A program made the position numbers and the translations under genes. Shown here in pieces: positions 11,170 through 21,998 of a stretch of 64,000 nt of DNA. Every line of letters begins with the position of its first letter. Position 1 is the first letter of the stretch. The notes below the pieces were generated by a model that was given only the letters and a program-made list of their open reading frames with translations, had not been told where the DNA came from and searched no databases. This DNA comes from Ascarosepion bandense (taxonomy: Eukaryota; Mollusca; Cephalopoda; Sepiida; Sepiidae): positions 2,553,001 through 2,617,000 of the forward strand of contig JBBBDQ010000750.1 of NCBI GenBank assembly GCA_037127315.1, given 5' to 3'.

Positions 11170-11425
11170 CATAGCAACTAAGCTTGAATTTTGTTTAATG
11201 GCATATCAATCTCTGTGGGTTATTTAATGCCAAAAAGTTAGGGTTTTAAGGTATTTTTTATAATGTTTGGTTATAGTGAGAAGGTTGATTTAGGGGGTCT
11301 TACTTTCTAATCTTTTGATATTGGGTTTTGTTTAATGGCATATCAGCCTCTGTGGGTTATTTAATGCCAAAAAGGTGGCTTTTTAAGGTATATTTTATTG
11401 TTCAAGTATAGTGAGAAGGTTGATT
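11170..11425 (+). repeat. Tandem dimer of a ~115-bp repeat
   Basis: Two units, about 11185-11304 and 11322-11425, share TTTTGTTTAATGGCATATCA, CTCTGTGGGTTATTTAATGC and TATAGTGAGAAGGTTGATTT. The unit's core recurs at about 56825-56872 (GCATATCAACCTCTATAGG then TTATTTAATGC). Unassigned dispersed family. Confidence 0.7.
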
Positions 11426-11499
11426 TAGTCAGATTTTGAATTTTTTATTTCATTTTTTTATTATTTTAAAAAACTAAAAATGTCTTCTAGTTTTGTATT

Positions 11500-11800
11500 T
11501 AAAAATGTATTGCTGGTAATAATTTTTTTCCTTCAAGAATGTATTATGGCAATAATATTTTTTCCTTCAAAAATGTATATATTTCTATAAAAGTCTATTT
11601 TTATAGTTTCATGGTGTTTTAACCCCAGTTTGGGGTTAACTATTTGCTCTTAGCTAGGACCCTAACAGGTGCTACCACTCTGGGTCAGTGTGAACCTGAG
11701 AACAACAGCAATTTAGAGGTGGTTCCATGCTCCTCACAACCTCCCAATCAGAGGCCTTGCTGCCAAATGCAGTTTACCATCATACCCAGGACCTCCATAG
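11500..11800 (+). repeat. Dispersed repeat C, copy 1
   Basis: Shares with 58905-59170 the ordered blocks TGCTACCACTCTG-GTCAG, GAACAACA-CAATT, GAGGTGGTTC-AT-CTCCTCA, TTGCTGCC, and ATCATACCCAG. The unit is about 250-300 bp and preceded by a T-rich part with TTTTTATA-TTTCAT-GTGTTTT. Not recognised; it may be a retroelement 3' end or a MITE. Confidence 0.65.
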
Positions 11801-12539
11801 CAACTGAATGAAGAAGTATTTCTCATATAGAAATGGCTTAGGTCTATCCATTGCATGAAATACCATACAGTGTAATTCAAAAAGAAGGATCTGCAGGTTC
11901 TCTTCATCACAAATAGCAAAATGTGACCAGCTTAATTTCTTTTTTTTTTTTTTTTTTTTTTTATCCAAGTTGATCATGTCTAACTGGTTGATGAAGAAAT
12001 AATTATTTTTTACTCTGGAAGAGAGACGGCTGGTGTAAAATAAATTTCATACTCACAAATGAGTCTACAGTAAAAAGCCTGATGTAAAACTAGACTGTCT
12101 GGAATATACTGTGGTAGATTAAAAATTGTTTTAATAACATTTTGATAACATTTCTTCATAACATTTGGTTTTATATTATCTCAAAACTACAAAGTCTACA
12201 AACTATGTTTTTGTTTTGCTAACAATTATGGTTCTCCACAACTTCTTGCTTTTTGCTACTTTCAACAAAACTTTCTCTTTTATGATCATACTTTTTTTCT
12301 TTGTGTTACTTGTTTCTCTATCCATTTTCAAAGACATGTCAAATCAGTTACACACTTTTGTTTCTCTTTTCTTTAACATGTCATATGAGTGCTAAATTCT
12401 CCAAACCTCATTACATCCCCAAATTTTTTTTAAATAAATCATTTGCTATCACATTTAAGAGAAATTTAAAACTGTCATACAATTTTACAAGTTTTCCTCG
12501 AAGCAGATAAAGACCTGTGTGTGTGTGTGTGTGTGTGCG

Positions 12540-12580
<41 letters not shown>

Positions 12581-13054
12581 TTAATTCATTTCCTTCCCTG
12601 CCCCCTTGAAATATACGTACAGCATCTGACCCTAACAAAATGTACCCTTCAATTTTATTTTAAGTTTTATGATTTTACTTTTTAATAAGTTGTTTCAATC
12701 TAAACCAAATTAAATTATACATTTAATAAATTAAAAAAAACTTTCACTAAAACAAAATTTATAAGTATTATTAAAGATAAGTTTACGTTTACAAATATTT
12801 TTAAAAAATCTGTCGCTTTCTGCGTCACGTGATGTAAACAATCTCTCTCCACGGACGCTCTCGCGAAATACATCTCTAATTTAAATTTTAAAATCATTTG
12901 ATTCTGATGAAGGACCGAGGATGAACTGAAATATCAAATATAATAATAGAAATAAACAAATACTGTCAAAAAAATAAACATTTTTAAACTTACAACTTTT
13001 TAGTAGTTTTTCCTATACATATTAAGACAGTATACGTGGATCATCACTATGTTT

Positions 13055-13118
<64 letters not shown>

Positions 13119-13429
13119 GATCTCCTTTGAAATCTTACCATCAAGCCACTTGCTTTTGGAGATGTGTGTGTGTGTGTGTGTGTGTACATCTCTATATCAT
13201 ATCTTCAAAATGGACACGATCATAATCCTCCTCAGCTACTCCCAACAATACTTTCTGTTTTCATCCATCTATTTTCTTTATTATATTTTATCTTTTTAAT
13301 AAATTTCTATTATTTCACATATTTTTTTATTTCTTTATTTCATTTGATCTTTCTTAAACTTTTCAAGTCAAGCACACTGATTTTCTTCTGTTTTCCTTGA
13401 CTTTAATTTCTGCTCTTCAAACCTGCGTT
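11801..13429. other. Low-complexity stretch with microsatellites
   Basis: T23 near 11939-11962; (GT)n(AT)n at about 12517-12580; (TA)n at about 13050-13114; (TG)n at about 13162-13186; pyrimidine-rich DNA at 12240-12380 and 13245-13420. One higher-GC spot at about 12818-12870 (GCGTCACGTGATG, ACGGACGCTCTCGCGAAA). No gene recognised. Confidence 0.6.
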
Positions 13430-13580
13430 CCTCGTGTGTACTCAAAGTTTCATCTGTCTCTTTCTGATTGCTAGCGAGAGTTTCTTTCTACTACCATTTT
13501 CCTTAAAACTTCCTCATTTGTCATGTGCCATATCCATGACATTCTCAACGGACCACATCTCAGTTGCTTCGAGTTTTTTT
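13430..13580 (-). pseudogene. LINE-B C-terminal fragment
   Basis: Minus-strand translation gives LEATEMWS, then in a shifted frame WHMTNEEVLRKMVVERNS, then AIRKRQMKL. These correspond to the tail of LINE-B, downstream of the RT palm (compare EHMSNNEVLERM and NIRKRQMRFLGH in the 56985-58860 copy). Frameshifted and short. Confidence 0.6.
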
Positions 13581-14134
13581 TTCCATTACTTCTGACAAAA
13601 GTAACAGAAAACCAAGAACCCTGACAGTTGACAAAAGAAATCATTTCAAATGTGAGAAAAAAGGAGGAAAGTGAAGAATGTTAATATTAAAAGCCACTGA
13701 AGGAGAACAGAGTCAGTCTGTATCCTGTGAGACACTGCTTGCTGCAACGAACCATCTCTTCTGAAGATATATGGCAATGAACAAAACAAAGGGAAGTGAT
13801 GTGTATAAGATTTCTTAAAGCAAGGTCGAACATAAATTACAGACTCTTTCTTTCTTTTTTCTTTTAAAGTTGGGTGGGAAATGTGATATATGCCTAAACA
13901 ATACCAACATCCATTCAAGAGACGTGAAAATACAGCAATAAATCTATTTTCTAACTTGAATGTTTAAAGTATATGTTGCGGTCACTTGGTTATTACAGTA
14001 TTGAAATGTCATAAATTGGATATTTTTATATATGAAGAAATGCTGAAAAGTACTCAGCCCAACTCACTTACTAAAACAGATATTTTATTTTGAGGAGTTA
14101 AATAAACTTCTTTTTTTCTTCTTCACTGTGAAGT
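13581..14134. other. No recognised gene
   Basis: A 90-codon minus-strand open frame lies at 13646-13918 but shows no domain, no repeat and no splice context that I recognise. Confidence 0.4.
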
Positions 14135-14500
14135 TCACAAGTGTACAAAGCTGGAAGTGGGGATAGTTAGAGATTTACAGAACAAGAGGCACAATTTATG
14201 TGGATAGGTGTAGAATACAACAGTTAAACCTAGAATTGAACAGAAGAAGGTAGTGGTGATCAGGAAAACCATCCTCTTGGGAGTTGATTCCACAGAGCAG
14301 TCTTCCATAAGAAAAAGCTGCTCAAGTGGAATTTACTTCTCACCGATGGAATATGGAGGGAATGAGGGTGGCTCACCACAATGCCCATAGCAATGGCAGG
14401 TCCTGGCTGTGAAGGAGATTAGAACTGGTGAAACTAAAGAATATAATTCATCAGAGCACTATCCATGATAGTGGCAATACAGCAGTGACTTGATAATATT
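14135..14500 (-). pseudogene. LINE C-terminal fragment, LINE-A-like
   Basis: On the minus strand, mixed-frame translation reads HYHG, then CSDELYSLVSPVLI, SHPHSLHIPSVRSKFHLSS, SSFFL-KTALWNQLPRG-FPDH and a basic end. The order Y-x-H-G, DEL-x-x-LVPP, HP, then WN-x-LP-x-x-CFP is the typical C-terminus of Jockey/I-like LINEs. The WNQLPRG spelling differs from the WNSLP of LINE-A copies elsewhere, so it may be a separate family. Several frameshifts. Confidence 0.6.
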
Positions 14501-14630
14501 CAATTAAGGAGTGAAGATGTAGAATAACATTAGATATTTTATGTCTTTGCCTCATTTTTGCTTGGCCTTTAAGAACTTTTCAGCACCTCCTCAAATACAA
14601 GTTATTTAAACAGTTGTTACCATATTACAG

Positions 14631-14739
14631 AATCGGATGAGCCCCCAATTTTGTTACGAGTTAGCATCAGACAATCTCCCAATTTTGTTACAATACAGAT
14701 GGACAAGTTAATCCTGGACAAGCCCCCAATTTTGTTACG
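14631..14739 (-). repeat. Three tandem LTR-end plus primer-binding-site units
   Basis: On the minus strand the phrase GTAACAAAATTGGGGGCT occurs at 14711-14739 and 14631-14658, and in altered form (GTAACAAAATTGGGAGATTG) at 14670-14692. The unit next to the LTR continues as TGGGGGCTTGTCCAGGAT (14711-14728), which fits an 18-nt site for a tRNA-Pro primer with two differences from the perfect form. Each unit is an LTR terminus joined to a primer-binding site. Confidence 0.7.
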
Positions 14740-15356
14740 TGTTAAGTGTAACAAAAGAAAAAAAAAATGATTGATCAAAACTCAGAGAAAAAAATCACAT
14801 ACAAATATTTAATTTATAAAACACACCAAATAAAATATTTACAAATATACAGTTTTTGCATTCAAAAGGAAAAATAGAGTTTGCTACTGGCAAGTGTTAC
14901 GAGGAGAGAAGGGGAAGGTAAGGTGTCAAATATCTTTACCCAGTAAAGTTGGCGAAGAAGTTAAGTGCTATACTTTTTGGAAAATCCTTAAATGAATATA
15001 TAAAGAATAATTATTAGTTCAGTCAATGAAAGAATCAAAAATATGTATTTACCCTTTTTGTTCCAGAAGGTTCTCTTTCAGGTCTTAGTTGGTTGGACTT
15101 TTCTATGAGATTCTTTCAGCTGGATATAAATCCTCGAATCAAAACTGGAGCTAATAAGGTCAGCCCATCCTGTTATCAACTAACTACTCACTGCCCAAAA
15201 CCTATTTTTATAGAGGGCTAACACTTAATTTGCATATTTCTAGAACCTTTAGAATTCTCTTGATTCTACTGGAACATTCTGGCATCTTCCAAACGTTCTT
15301 TTTCTAATTTTCTTATTTTTTATGTCTACTTCCTGAATTAAAACTTCTTTGTAACA
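14733..15356 (-). mobile_element. LTR of a retrotransposon primed by tRNA-Pro
   Basis: Read on the minus strand from 15356 to 14733 (624 bp) it starts TGTTACAAAG and ends CGTAACA, giving 6-bp terminal inverted repeats TGTTAC/GTAACA. A TATA-like CTATAAAAATAG lies at about 15202-15213. The primer-binding site follows 3 nt beyond its end, so this has the layout of a 5' LTR on the minus strand. No matching second LTR, polypurine tract or gag/pol block is visible, and no target duplication pairs with the flank at 15357, so it is a remnant. Another TGTTACGAGGAG start at 14895 shows internal redundancy of the terminal motif. Confidence 0.65.
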
Positions 15357-15916
15357 ACACATAGGACTCAACAGAATCCCTTACTACAACTTTTTAGACA
15401 TCATTATAATTATTTTTATATATAAATGCATTCTCGTAACACAGTTTCAATTATTACAGAACTTTCTGAATTTGTAAGCTATAAAACCCATTTTCATTTC
15501 AGTCCTGAGTAAAGGGTGATTCCTTTCTTCTTAATACATTTAATCTACAATATTCTTGACCAGACCCCACATGTGTCACAAGTCAACATAATTTGATGAG
15601 GCTAATAAAAATAGATGAACTGACTTATATTAAACTGAGTTTTGCTGATGAAGATGTGTTGCATTGGAGATCAGGTAAGGGTGTGGTAAAGAGACAGTGG
15701 TTTTCTAAAATGGGAACATAAGGCCTACATCTCTGAACATAAAAAAGAGGCTTAGCAGAAAATGGACTTGCATTAAATTATTAATCAACGGGAAAAAGAA
15801 TCAACCAACAAAAATAAACACTTCGTCTATGTTTATACACTGAGTCTGCAAGGAAAAGGAAAGTCATATGAGATTTGGTACTGGAAAGAAATAAACTTGC
15901 AAATTAAACATAACTA
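15357..15916. other. No recognised gene
   Basis: AT-rich; a further GTAACACAG at 15436 echoes the LTR end but has no accompanying LTR. Confidence 0.4.
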
Positions 15917-16110
15917 AGTACCTCCAAAGAAAATGCAATACCTAAGGTTTAAAAACCATTTAAAAAAAAAAAAAGAAAAATCTCTCTTGAAGCTTATATT
16001 TTGGTTTTAATTTCAAGCTAATAGATTCAAGTTAATATTTCCAATCACTGAAATACTTTGCTATATTTCACACAAACTAATTTAAATTGATTGAAATGAG
16101 TTTTTTTTTT
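15917..16110 (+). repeat. Left copy of a ~190-bp direct duplication
   Basis: Shares TACCTAAGGTTTAAAA, AAAATCTCTCTTGA, TAATATTTCCAAT and ACTAATTTAAATTGA in order with 16423-16593. Copies have diverged by many small indels. Confidence 0.75.
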
Positions 16111-16319
16111 TTGTTTGTTTTTTTAAATTTCTAAAATAGATGATTTTAATTATATTTATAATTCTCACAGCACAATATATTTCTTTTTATTAAAATAAGT
16201 TTCAAACATAAAATACACTTTTCTAAGGAAGTTTACCTAATTAAAGTTTAATTAATCTGATATGAAACCAAGATTACTTATATTTAGTAAAAAAGAAAAT
16301 ATTATTGAATAAAATTTAC

Positions 16320-16412
16320 TTTCATATTTCATATTTTTGTGTAATTTTGGTAAATTTATCTGTTAAAAGTGAGATGTCAGTGTTATTTTCCTGTTTGGCT
16401 AATTTATGTGTG
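16320..16412 (+). mobile_element. Mariner 3' end fragment
   Basis: ATTTTTGTGTAATTTTGGTAAA, then GAGATGTCAGTGTTATTTTC and GCTAATTT match the post-transposase 3' region of the mariner at 19327-20170. It has no transposase part. Confidence 0.6.
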
Positions 16413-16422
16413 CATGTGTTAT

Positions 16423-16593
16423 AGGTAACTCCAAAGAAAAGTGATACCTAAGGTTTAAAATGAATTTTAAAAATGAAAAATCTCTCTTGACACTTGTATT
16501 TTAGTTTTAATAAATAAATTGAATTTAATATTTCCAATAAGCAAAATACTAAACTATATTTCAAAAACTAATTTAAATTGACTAGAAAGAGTT
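16423..16593 (+). repeat. Right copy of the ~190-bp direct duplication
   Basis: Partner of 15917-16110, about 310 bp away, with the mariner end fragment lying between them. Confidence 0.75.
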
Positions 16594-16877
16594 TTCATTT
16601 AGAAATTGCTAATATCACTGGGTTTAGCACCATTTTTTTTTTTTAATAACTTTTGGAGATGATAATGATTTACAAATACATTTCCAATTCTAAGCAGTTA
16701 TACATTCCACCCCACATACATCCAAACTGACATCCCCTGGTATTTCTAAACGGTTACCCATACTGATCAGACTTGGCATTACTTAACTTTTATTATCTTG
16801 CAAGAACTGGTGTTTCAACGTGATATAGCTTAAGTCTCTTTAATTTTAACTTAGAATTCAAGTACAGAGAAATTTTT

Positions 16878-17361
16878 TTTTTTTAAAATCATATCACCCC
16901 GAGCAAGGCGGTAACGCCACTGATGTACAGGGGGCTACATAAGAGTGAAAAGATTGAAAAAGAGAAACCCGGAAACCACATCCTAAACAGGGAACAAGGG
17001 ATAAGCCTCTTCACCTGTTCAATAAACAGGGGTGGAGTGTGAACCGGGTGACAGTTTAGTTTATCTACTCCAATTGAAAAAAAGAAAAAAAAGGAGTGAA
17101 AAGATTGGAAAAGAGAAAACCGGAAACCACATCCTAAACAGGGAACAAGGGATGAGCCTCTTCACCTGTTCAATAGACGGGAGTGGAGTGTGAAACAGGC
17201 GACAGTTTAGTCTATCTACTCCAATTGGAAAAAAAAAGATTGGAAAGGAGAAAGCCAGAAACCACATCCTAAACAGGGAACAAGGGATGAGCATCTTCAC
17301 CTGTTCAATAGACGTGGGTGGAGTGTGAACCAGGCGATAGTTTAGTTTATCTACTCCAATT
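16878..17361 (-). repeat. Three tandem LINE/SINE 3'-tail units
   Basis: The leftmost unit begins with the LINE-A 3' terminus as seen on this strand (TTTAAAATCATATCACCCCG then GCAAGGCGGTAACGCCACTG). The following 130-145-bp block repeats three times (about 16943-17083, 17093-17226, 17237-17361). Each contains GGAAACCACATCCTAAACAG and GGAACAAGGGAT, then CTTCACCTGTTCAATA, GGTGGAGTGTGAAC and a final TATCTACTCCAATTG before an A-run. Only the first unit has the terminus. The open frame on the minus strand through two units is repetitive and not a gene. Confidence 0.75.
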
Positions 17362-17664
17362 AAAGTGAAAATGTCTCATTTTTGGATAAAGAAAAAAATG
17401 TCAATATGAAGGAGAATTACTGACTTAAGATACAAAATCTGAGTTCATCACCATTGCTTTAATTTTTTTCTTAGATTACAGAAAAAAAATTGAAAGAAAA
17501 ATGTGATTTTTAGAAAAAAAAGTTTCAAGTAATTATACAAATGAAAGCAACATCCGATCAAAGACATCAAAACTTACAGTTTCTAACACATTTAAAACCA
17601 TGACATTTTCTGCAGTAAAAATTACAAATCAAAAGAGGGTGAGGATAATTAGCTTGCGGCTACT

Positions 17665-18075
17665 TTGTTTTTTATCATTTCCCCTTAAGCAAGTCGGGGC
17701 TGCCACTAGTATACTGGAAGTTACAGTGAGAGAAAAGACTGGGTACAGGGGCTATTAAAGAAATGATAAAAGATAAATGGGATTCAAGAGGATAGAAGAT
17801 GGCAACTGACATTGCATTTAAATTTTTTTTTTGTGTTTGTAGCTATCAAGGAAACAAGTAAACAGTGCAAGAAAAGAAACTGTTAGAGCAGAAGAGATGG
17901 CTACATTTAACTATTTCAATGGTAAAAAAGTGTGACCTAGATGCCAATCTAGTAGCATGCTTAAATTCATGTGGACAGGCCGGGGGGCGGGATAGCTTAT
18001 CAGAGTAGTTGCCATGAAAATATTTGTAGAAAAGACAGAGGGAAGCTATATCATGGCAGTGAGAAAGTGATGTTG
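17665..18075 (-). pseudogene. LINE-A C-terminal and 3' UTR fragment
   Basis: Minus-strand translation in several frames reads DIASLCLFYKYFHG, then HATRLASRSHFFTIE, then NSFFSCTVYLF, followed by a 3' UTR ending in CTTGCTTAAGGGGAAATGAT. This is the end of the LINE-A protein after the RT domain. Multiple frameshifts; 5' truncated. Confidence 0.75.
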
Positions 18076-19326
18076 ATTTTTTAAAATATAAGTATGCTGT
18101 TCAATATGACAGATTTTTCTGTCATTTGTCTGACCTTAACCAGTTTGGCAGACCTTTCTAGAGGCTGACACACTGCATGACCGAGGTAGTTGAAGATCCA
18201 TTGCTAAGTGTTATGAGGTCTGAAGGGTGAGGCAGCCATGACATTGAGATATTTGAGAACAGCCTCAATCAGAGACATTCAGAGTGGATTGGGTTACCTG
18301 ACCAGAAAGAAATTCTAGCTAGGCAACATCTGCAATACAATGTGCTGTGCTGCTTTTATCAAAAGCTGTCAATATATTGCCTCACATTTAGCTGTAATAC
18401 TCTTATCAGATTGCATGACATCATATATATATATATGTAAGAGACAATAGAAAAATAGATTAGTTGCCAACACATTTCATCCAATGTGGACTTTTTCAAG
18501 GCAAAAGACGAAATGAATCTATTAAGAACTAAGTAACTAATAATAACAAAACAAAATGTTCTTAGCAACTGAAAGAATTTAAAGAACACTATTTTCATAC
18601 TGTTAACTGAAAATTACATCAAATACTGAATCATGTGAAGATATTGTTTTTATAGCTGAGTTGATGGATTCAACCATTTTCTTTTGATTTCTTGATACTG
18701 TTGTGTACATTTGTTTGGGAGAGTAGTAATTCTGTTAAAAAAGGTGAAATAGGGAAAAGGCCTGGGCATAGATTAATATTCAGGTAATATTCAATGGCGG
18801 CACTCTCAAGGATTTTTCTTCTAAGTGAGTTTTTTTTTTTATGTGTGGCATTTTTAAAATCAAAATTGTGGTTGAATTTATTTCTATGTATTTACCATTC
18901 TATAGAGAAATAAATTTAAAAAGAAGTCTTTTCATTCAAAATTTCATTAAAAATAACTATCAAAATATATAAACCAACCATTTTATAAATAACCAAGAAA
19001 ACAAGTTTTTTTATTTAATCTAATAAGTAAATTAGTGTTTCATATCTTTGTTGTAAATTCTCATGAATAAAGGAAATATATAAATCCATTTCCATGTTTG
19101 AGTTTTATTAAAATTCTAATCATCATTTTATAAAAACAAACATTTCTGAGGGCGTCAAAAGTCTACAGAGTAACAGTGGTATGAAGGGAATAACTGTTTT
19201 AACACACTCTCTTATTGCAAGCATAAATGTTGAATATTTTCTTTTTTTTTTTTAAACATGTATAGAACATGAAATAACAAAAAATATTTGGTAACTATTA
19301 TAAGTTTATTAAACAAGATTAATATA
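18076..19326. other. No recognised gene
   Basis: AT-rich. A short (AT)n at about 18422-18437. The segment 18100-18350 is of higher complexity (for example GCATGACCGAGGTAGTTGAA) and may be another decayed retroelement, but I cannot assign it. Confidence 0.4.
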
Positions 19327-20170
19327 CAGGGTGTAGTGGATAAATAGTCATCATTATATATATTTTAATCTCACGCATGTGCATTGTTTGTTTTTGAATT
19401 TGTTGACTGCACAGTATAAGTTCAGTTGAGCACTGTCTGTAAGACAAAGAGCACCATGACTCAATTCACTCCACAAAAAATTTGGAAACAGCAGGAATGT
19501 ACTGCTTGGCATTCATACCAGAAGCTTCAACTACAAACATTTCAGAGTGTTTGAGTGTCAATCTGAAGATAGTGAGAAGGATTCAGGAAGTGATGGTAGT
19601 TACAAAGGTATGCCAACTCATAAAACTCACTCTAATCATCCTGATAAGAAAAGAACTATTGAATTTGTTGGTGAGGGCGTCAGACTCAACACAGAGGCCT
19701 ACATCAAGTTCCTTGAGGAGGTAGTACTGTACTGGATCAAGAGGGTGGCTGTTGGAAGACTTTCAGTACCATGCCACACAAGAAGGAGAACACAATCATG
19801 GCTGTCAGACAATTTCTTCAATCATATCACCCCTTATATCTGGCCACCTAACTCTCCAGACTGCAACCCCTTGATTATTGTGTGGGACACAGCTGAGCAA
19901 GAGAACAACAAAAATCCTAACACCAAAGATGAATTGAAGGCAAGAATTATGGCAGCATTCACCAACTTAAATTAAGAGCCTATCCAAAAAAATTGCAAGA
20001 GATTCCAAAGTTGCCTGGAAGCCATGGTTGAAGCCAATGGTGATTTTATTGAATAAATTTACTCCTTAGTATTTCAAGATATTTTTGTGTAATTTTGGTA
20101 AACATGTTAAAATGAAATATCAGTGTTATTTTCATTTTTGCATAATTTAGATGACAATTTTTCTATCGCA
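19327..20170 (+). pseudogene. Mariner-like element with broken transposase
   Basis: The left end CAGGGTGTAGTGGATAAATA follows a TA, and the right end (TTCTATCGCAC before TA) is a decayed inverted copy. Transposase reading starts at the ATG at 19456 (MTQFTPQKIWKQQ), then breaks. The longest open part, 19547-19975, contains VRLNTEAYIKFLEEVVLYWI, CHTRRRTQSWLSDNF, ITPYIWPPNSPDCNPL and NTKDELKARIMAAFTNLN, the usual order for mariner transposases. The HGLRLN block is preceded by a deletion, the QQDSAP segment (second catalytic Asp) is lost between GRLSV and PCHT, and the PLDY segment reads PLIIV, so the DDD site is destroyed. A 5' fragment of the same family lies at 46060-46345. Confidence 0.85.
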
Positions 20171-21079
20171 CTATATATAATTTAACTATTGATATCTTGT
20201 TTATTATCCTGACATTGATGTGGAGATTACACAAACTGTTGGCTTAGTTCTTCAGAGAGACTACAAAACAATCTTCATCCCACTCTTTGTACCCAGTTCA
20301 AAATTAGATAAGTCACAACTAATAAAAATAAGTAAAAAAAGAAATGCAATCATTTCTTAACATCTATATCTTCAATTAAGCATGAAAGATATAAGAAAAA
20401 TAAGTTTCAAGATGAAATCCATCTTGATTAAATTGCCCCTAGTTTCCTTGGCAATAATCAATCACCATGGCAATTTATTTTCTCTTTTGGTCAATTTACA
20501 GTGACCAGTGTCCACTACAAACAAGCCAGCTTGAAAAGAATAATATAAGCCATGAATAGGTGATACTATTTTTATCACAGCAAACACAAAGCTTAATTTT
20601 ATCAACAGGAAAATAGAAGAAAAGAAGAAAAGACTATGAGTCAAATTAAAAGAAAATTAATTGGGCTGAAAATAAACAGAATTATAGCGCACATCTCAAA
20701 TGAGTCAAGCAAAAAATATTGTTCTATCTTTTTTTTTTTTAAAACACAAGCTTCCAACAATGCATTCAAGAAGTTGAGAAATTTAAAATTTTATTTTTAA
20801 AAACCAATAATCTGAAGAAGAATAAAAAGATGCATAATATTTATATTTAACTCTTCAACTGAATATAACACAGATTGCCCGAGTGGTTAGAACTATAGAT
20901 TCAAAAATATGATAATCACTCTTGCAAGGAAGTCTCAAACTAGTGTCCAGTTGGCAAACAGAGGGAGATCGGCTGTAATTTAATACAAACCCTATACTCG
21001 AGTATTCAAGGCTAAATTATGGATATTTATTAATCACAGTATCCACACCAAAGTCAGCAGTCAATCCAAACCTAGAAAA
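20171..21079. other. Mostly unrecognised, one tRNA-like fragment
   Basis: At about 20874-20945, ATTGCCCGAGTGGTTAGAAC resembles a box A of a Ser/Leu-type tRNA-derived SINE head, without a good box B. Otherwise no feature. Confidence 0.4.
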
Positions 21080-21372
21080 TAGGCTTGCCTAACAAAAAGA
21101 AAATTGATGCTGAGCATCAGGAAGAGACAACTGAAGTTCCTGGGACATGCAATGAGGAAGGAGAGCCTGGAGAACCTGATACTGACTGGACAGATAGAAG
21201 GAAGGAGAGACAGAGGAAGGCAGCAGATAACATATTTGCAGGGTCTGATCAGGTGGATGATGGAACGGGGGTTGCCAGGAGCAACAGGAGCAAACATACT
21301 AAGAGCCACAAGGGATAGGGAGACGTGGAGATCCATGATCGCCTACGTCCTGAAGGGACAGGGCACATAGAA
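21080..21372 (+). pseudogene. LINE-B C-terminal end, open reading frame retained
   Basis: The 88-codon frame 21104-21370 reads SIRKRQLKFLGHAMRKESLE, then NLILTGQIEGRRDRGRQQIT and finally TWRSMIAYVLKGQGT before a stop. This is the C-terminal end of LINE-B and corresponds almost residue for residue to the tail at 57131-57300 on the other strand. It ends AGAAGAAGAAG, the 3' end seen in other copies. Strongly 5' truncated as expected of LINE insertions. The overlapping 21085-21318 frame is a shadow. Confidence 0.85.
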
Positions 21373-21379
21373 GAAGAAG

Positions 21380-21830
21380 AAGTAGCAGAATTGGAACACC
21401 CCAGCCTGTTATATAAACCACTCACCAACTGATCTAAACAGGTGGTCAAAGCAAACTCAACTTTCAATACAGTAGAGTACTGGTCTGTCTGTCCAACTAA
21501 ATCCTACAAGAACATTCACTTTCTGACCATGAAGCCCAGGTTCAAATCTCACCAAGGTTTGTCAGGAAGGTTACTTCTTAATGTTATAAGTTTAGAGGAG
21601 GGGATTCCAGTGAGCAGCATCTTTGGAAAATGCCTGAAAACCATACCACAGGTTGACCCAAGCCTTGTGGGAGAAATTGGGTAGACAGGATCCATTTGAA
21701 GTTGTTGATGACTGTGCTAGCATGAAGTCAAAAGTCATTGTGACCTGGGATTTGAGTGTATTGGCTTTGTTCAGGCTGTTGATCATGCCAGATACCATGC
21801 TCTCTCCCAGAAATTGTATCTAGATCTGCT
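21380..21830 (+). repeat. Dispersed repeat D, copy 1
   Basis: The part 21690-21815 is an inverted match to about 39640-39750 (compare CTGGGAGAGA, TCTGG-ATGATCA, CACAATGAC-T-TGACTTC). A box B-like GGTTCAAATCTCACCAAGG lies at 21540-21558. I do not recognise the family; low-level similarity in both conceptual translations hints at a former coding region. Confidence 0.5.
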
Positions 21831-21998
21831 TCTCTATTGTGAAACCTGTGCCTGTCTTTTGCTACACAAATAAGTTTGGGGTTCTTTTAACATCATGCAA
21901 TACTGTTTTTTCCAGTGAATGTGTAGAGACACCAAAGGGAAATACATAAGTGCCATACAGACATCACTAAATGTATTCCCAATGATTGTTATATTTTA

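Noticed and set aside
12899..12960. Hammerhead ribozyme (CTGATGA ... GAAA) here and near 46860
   Set aside because: The core triplets are roughly present, but I could not pair stems II and III convincingly in either place. A covariance-model search would decide it.
17061..17300. 79-codon minus-strand ORF with an internal peptide repeat
   Set aside because: It reads through two tandem LINE/SINE 3'-tail units, which are non-coding.
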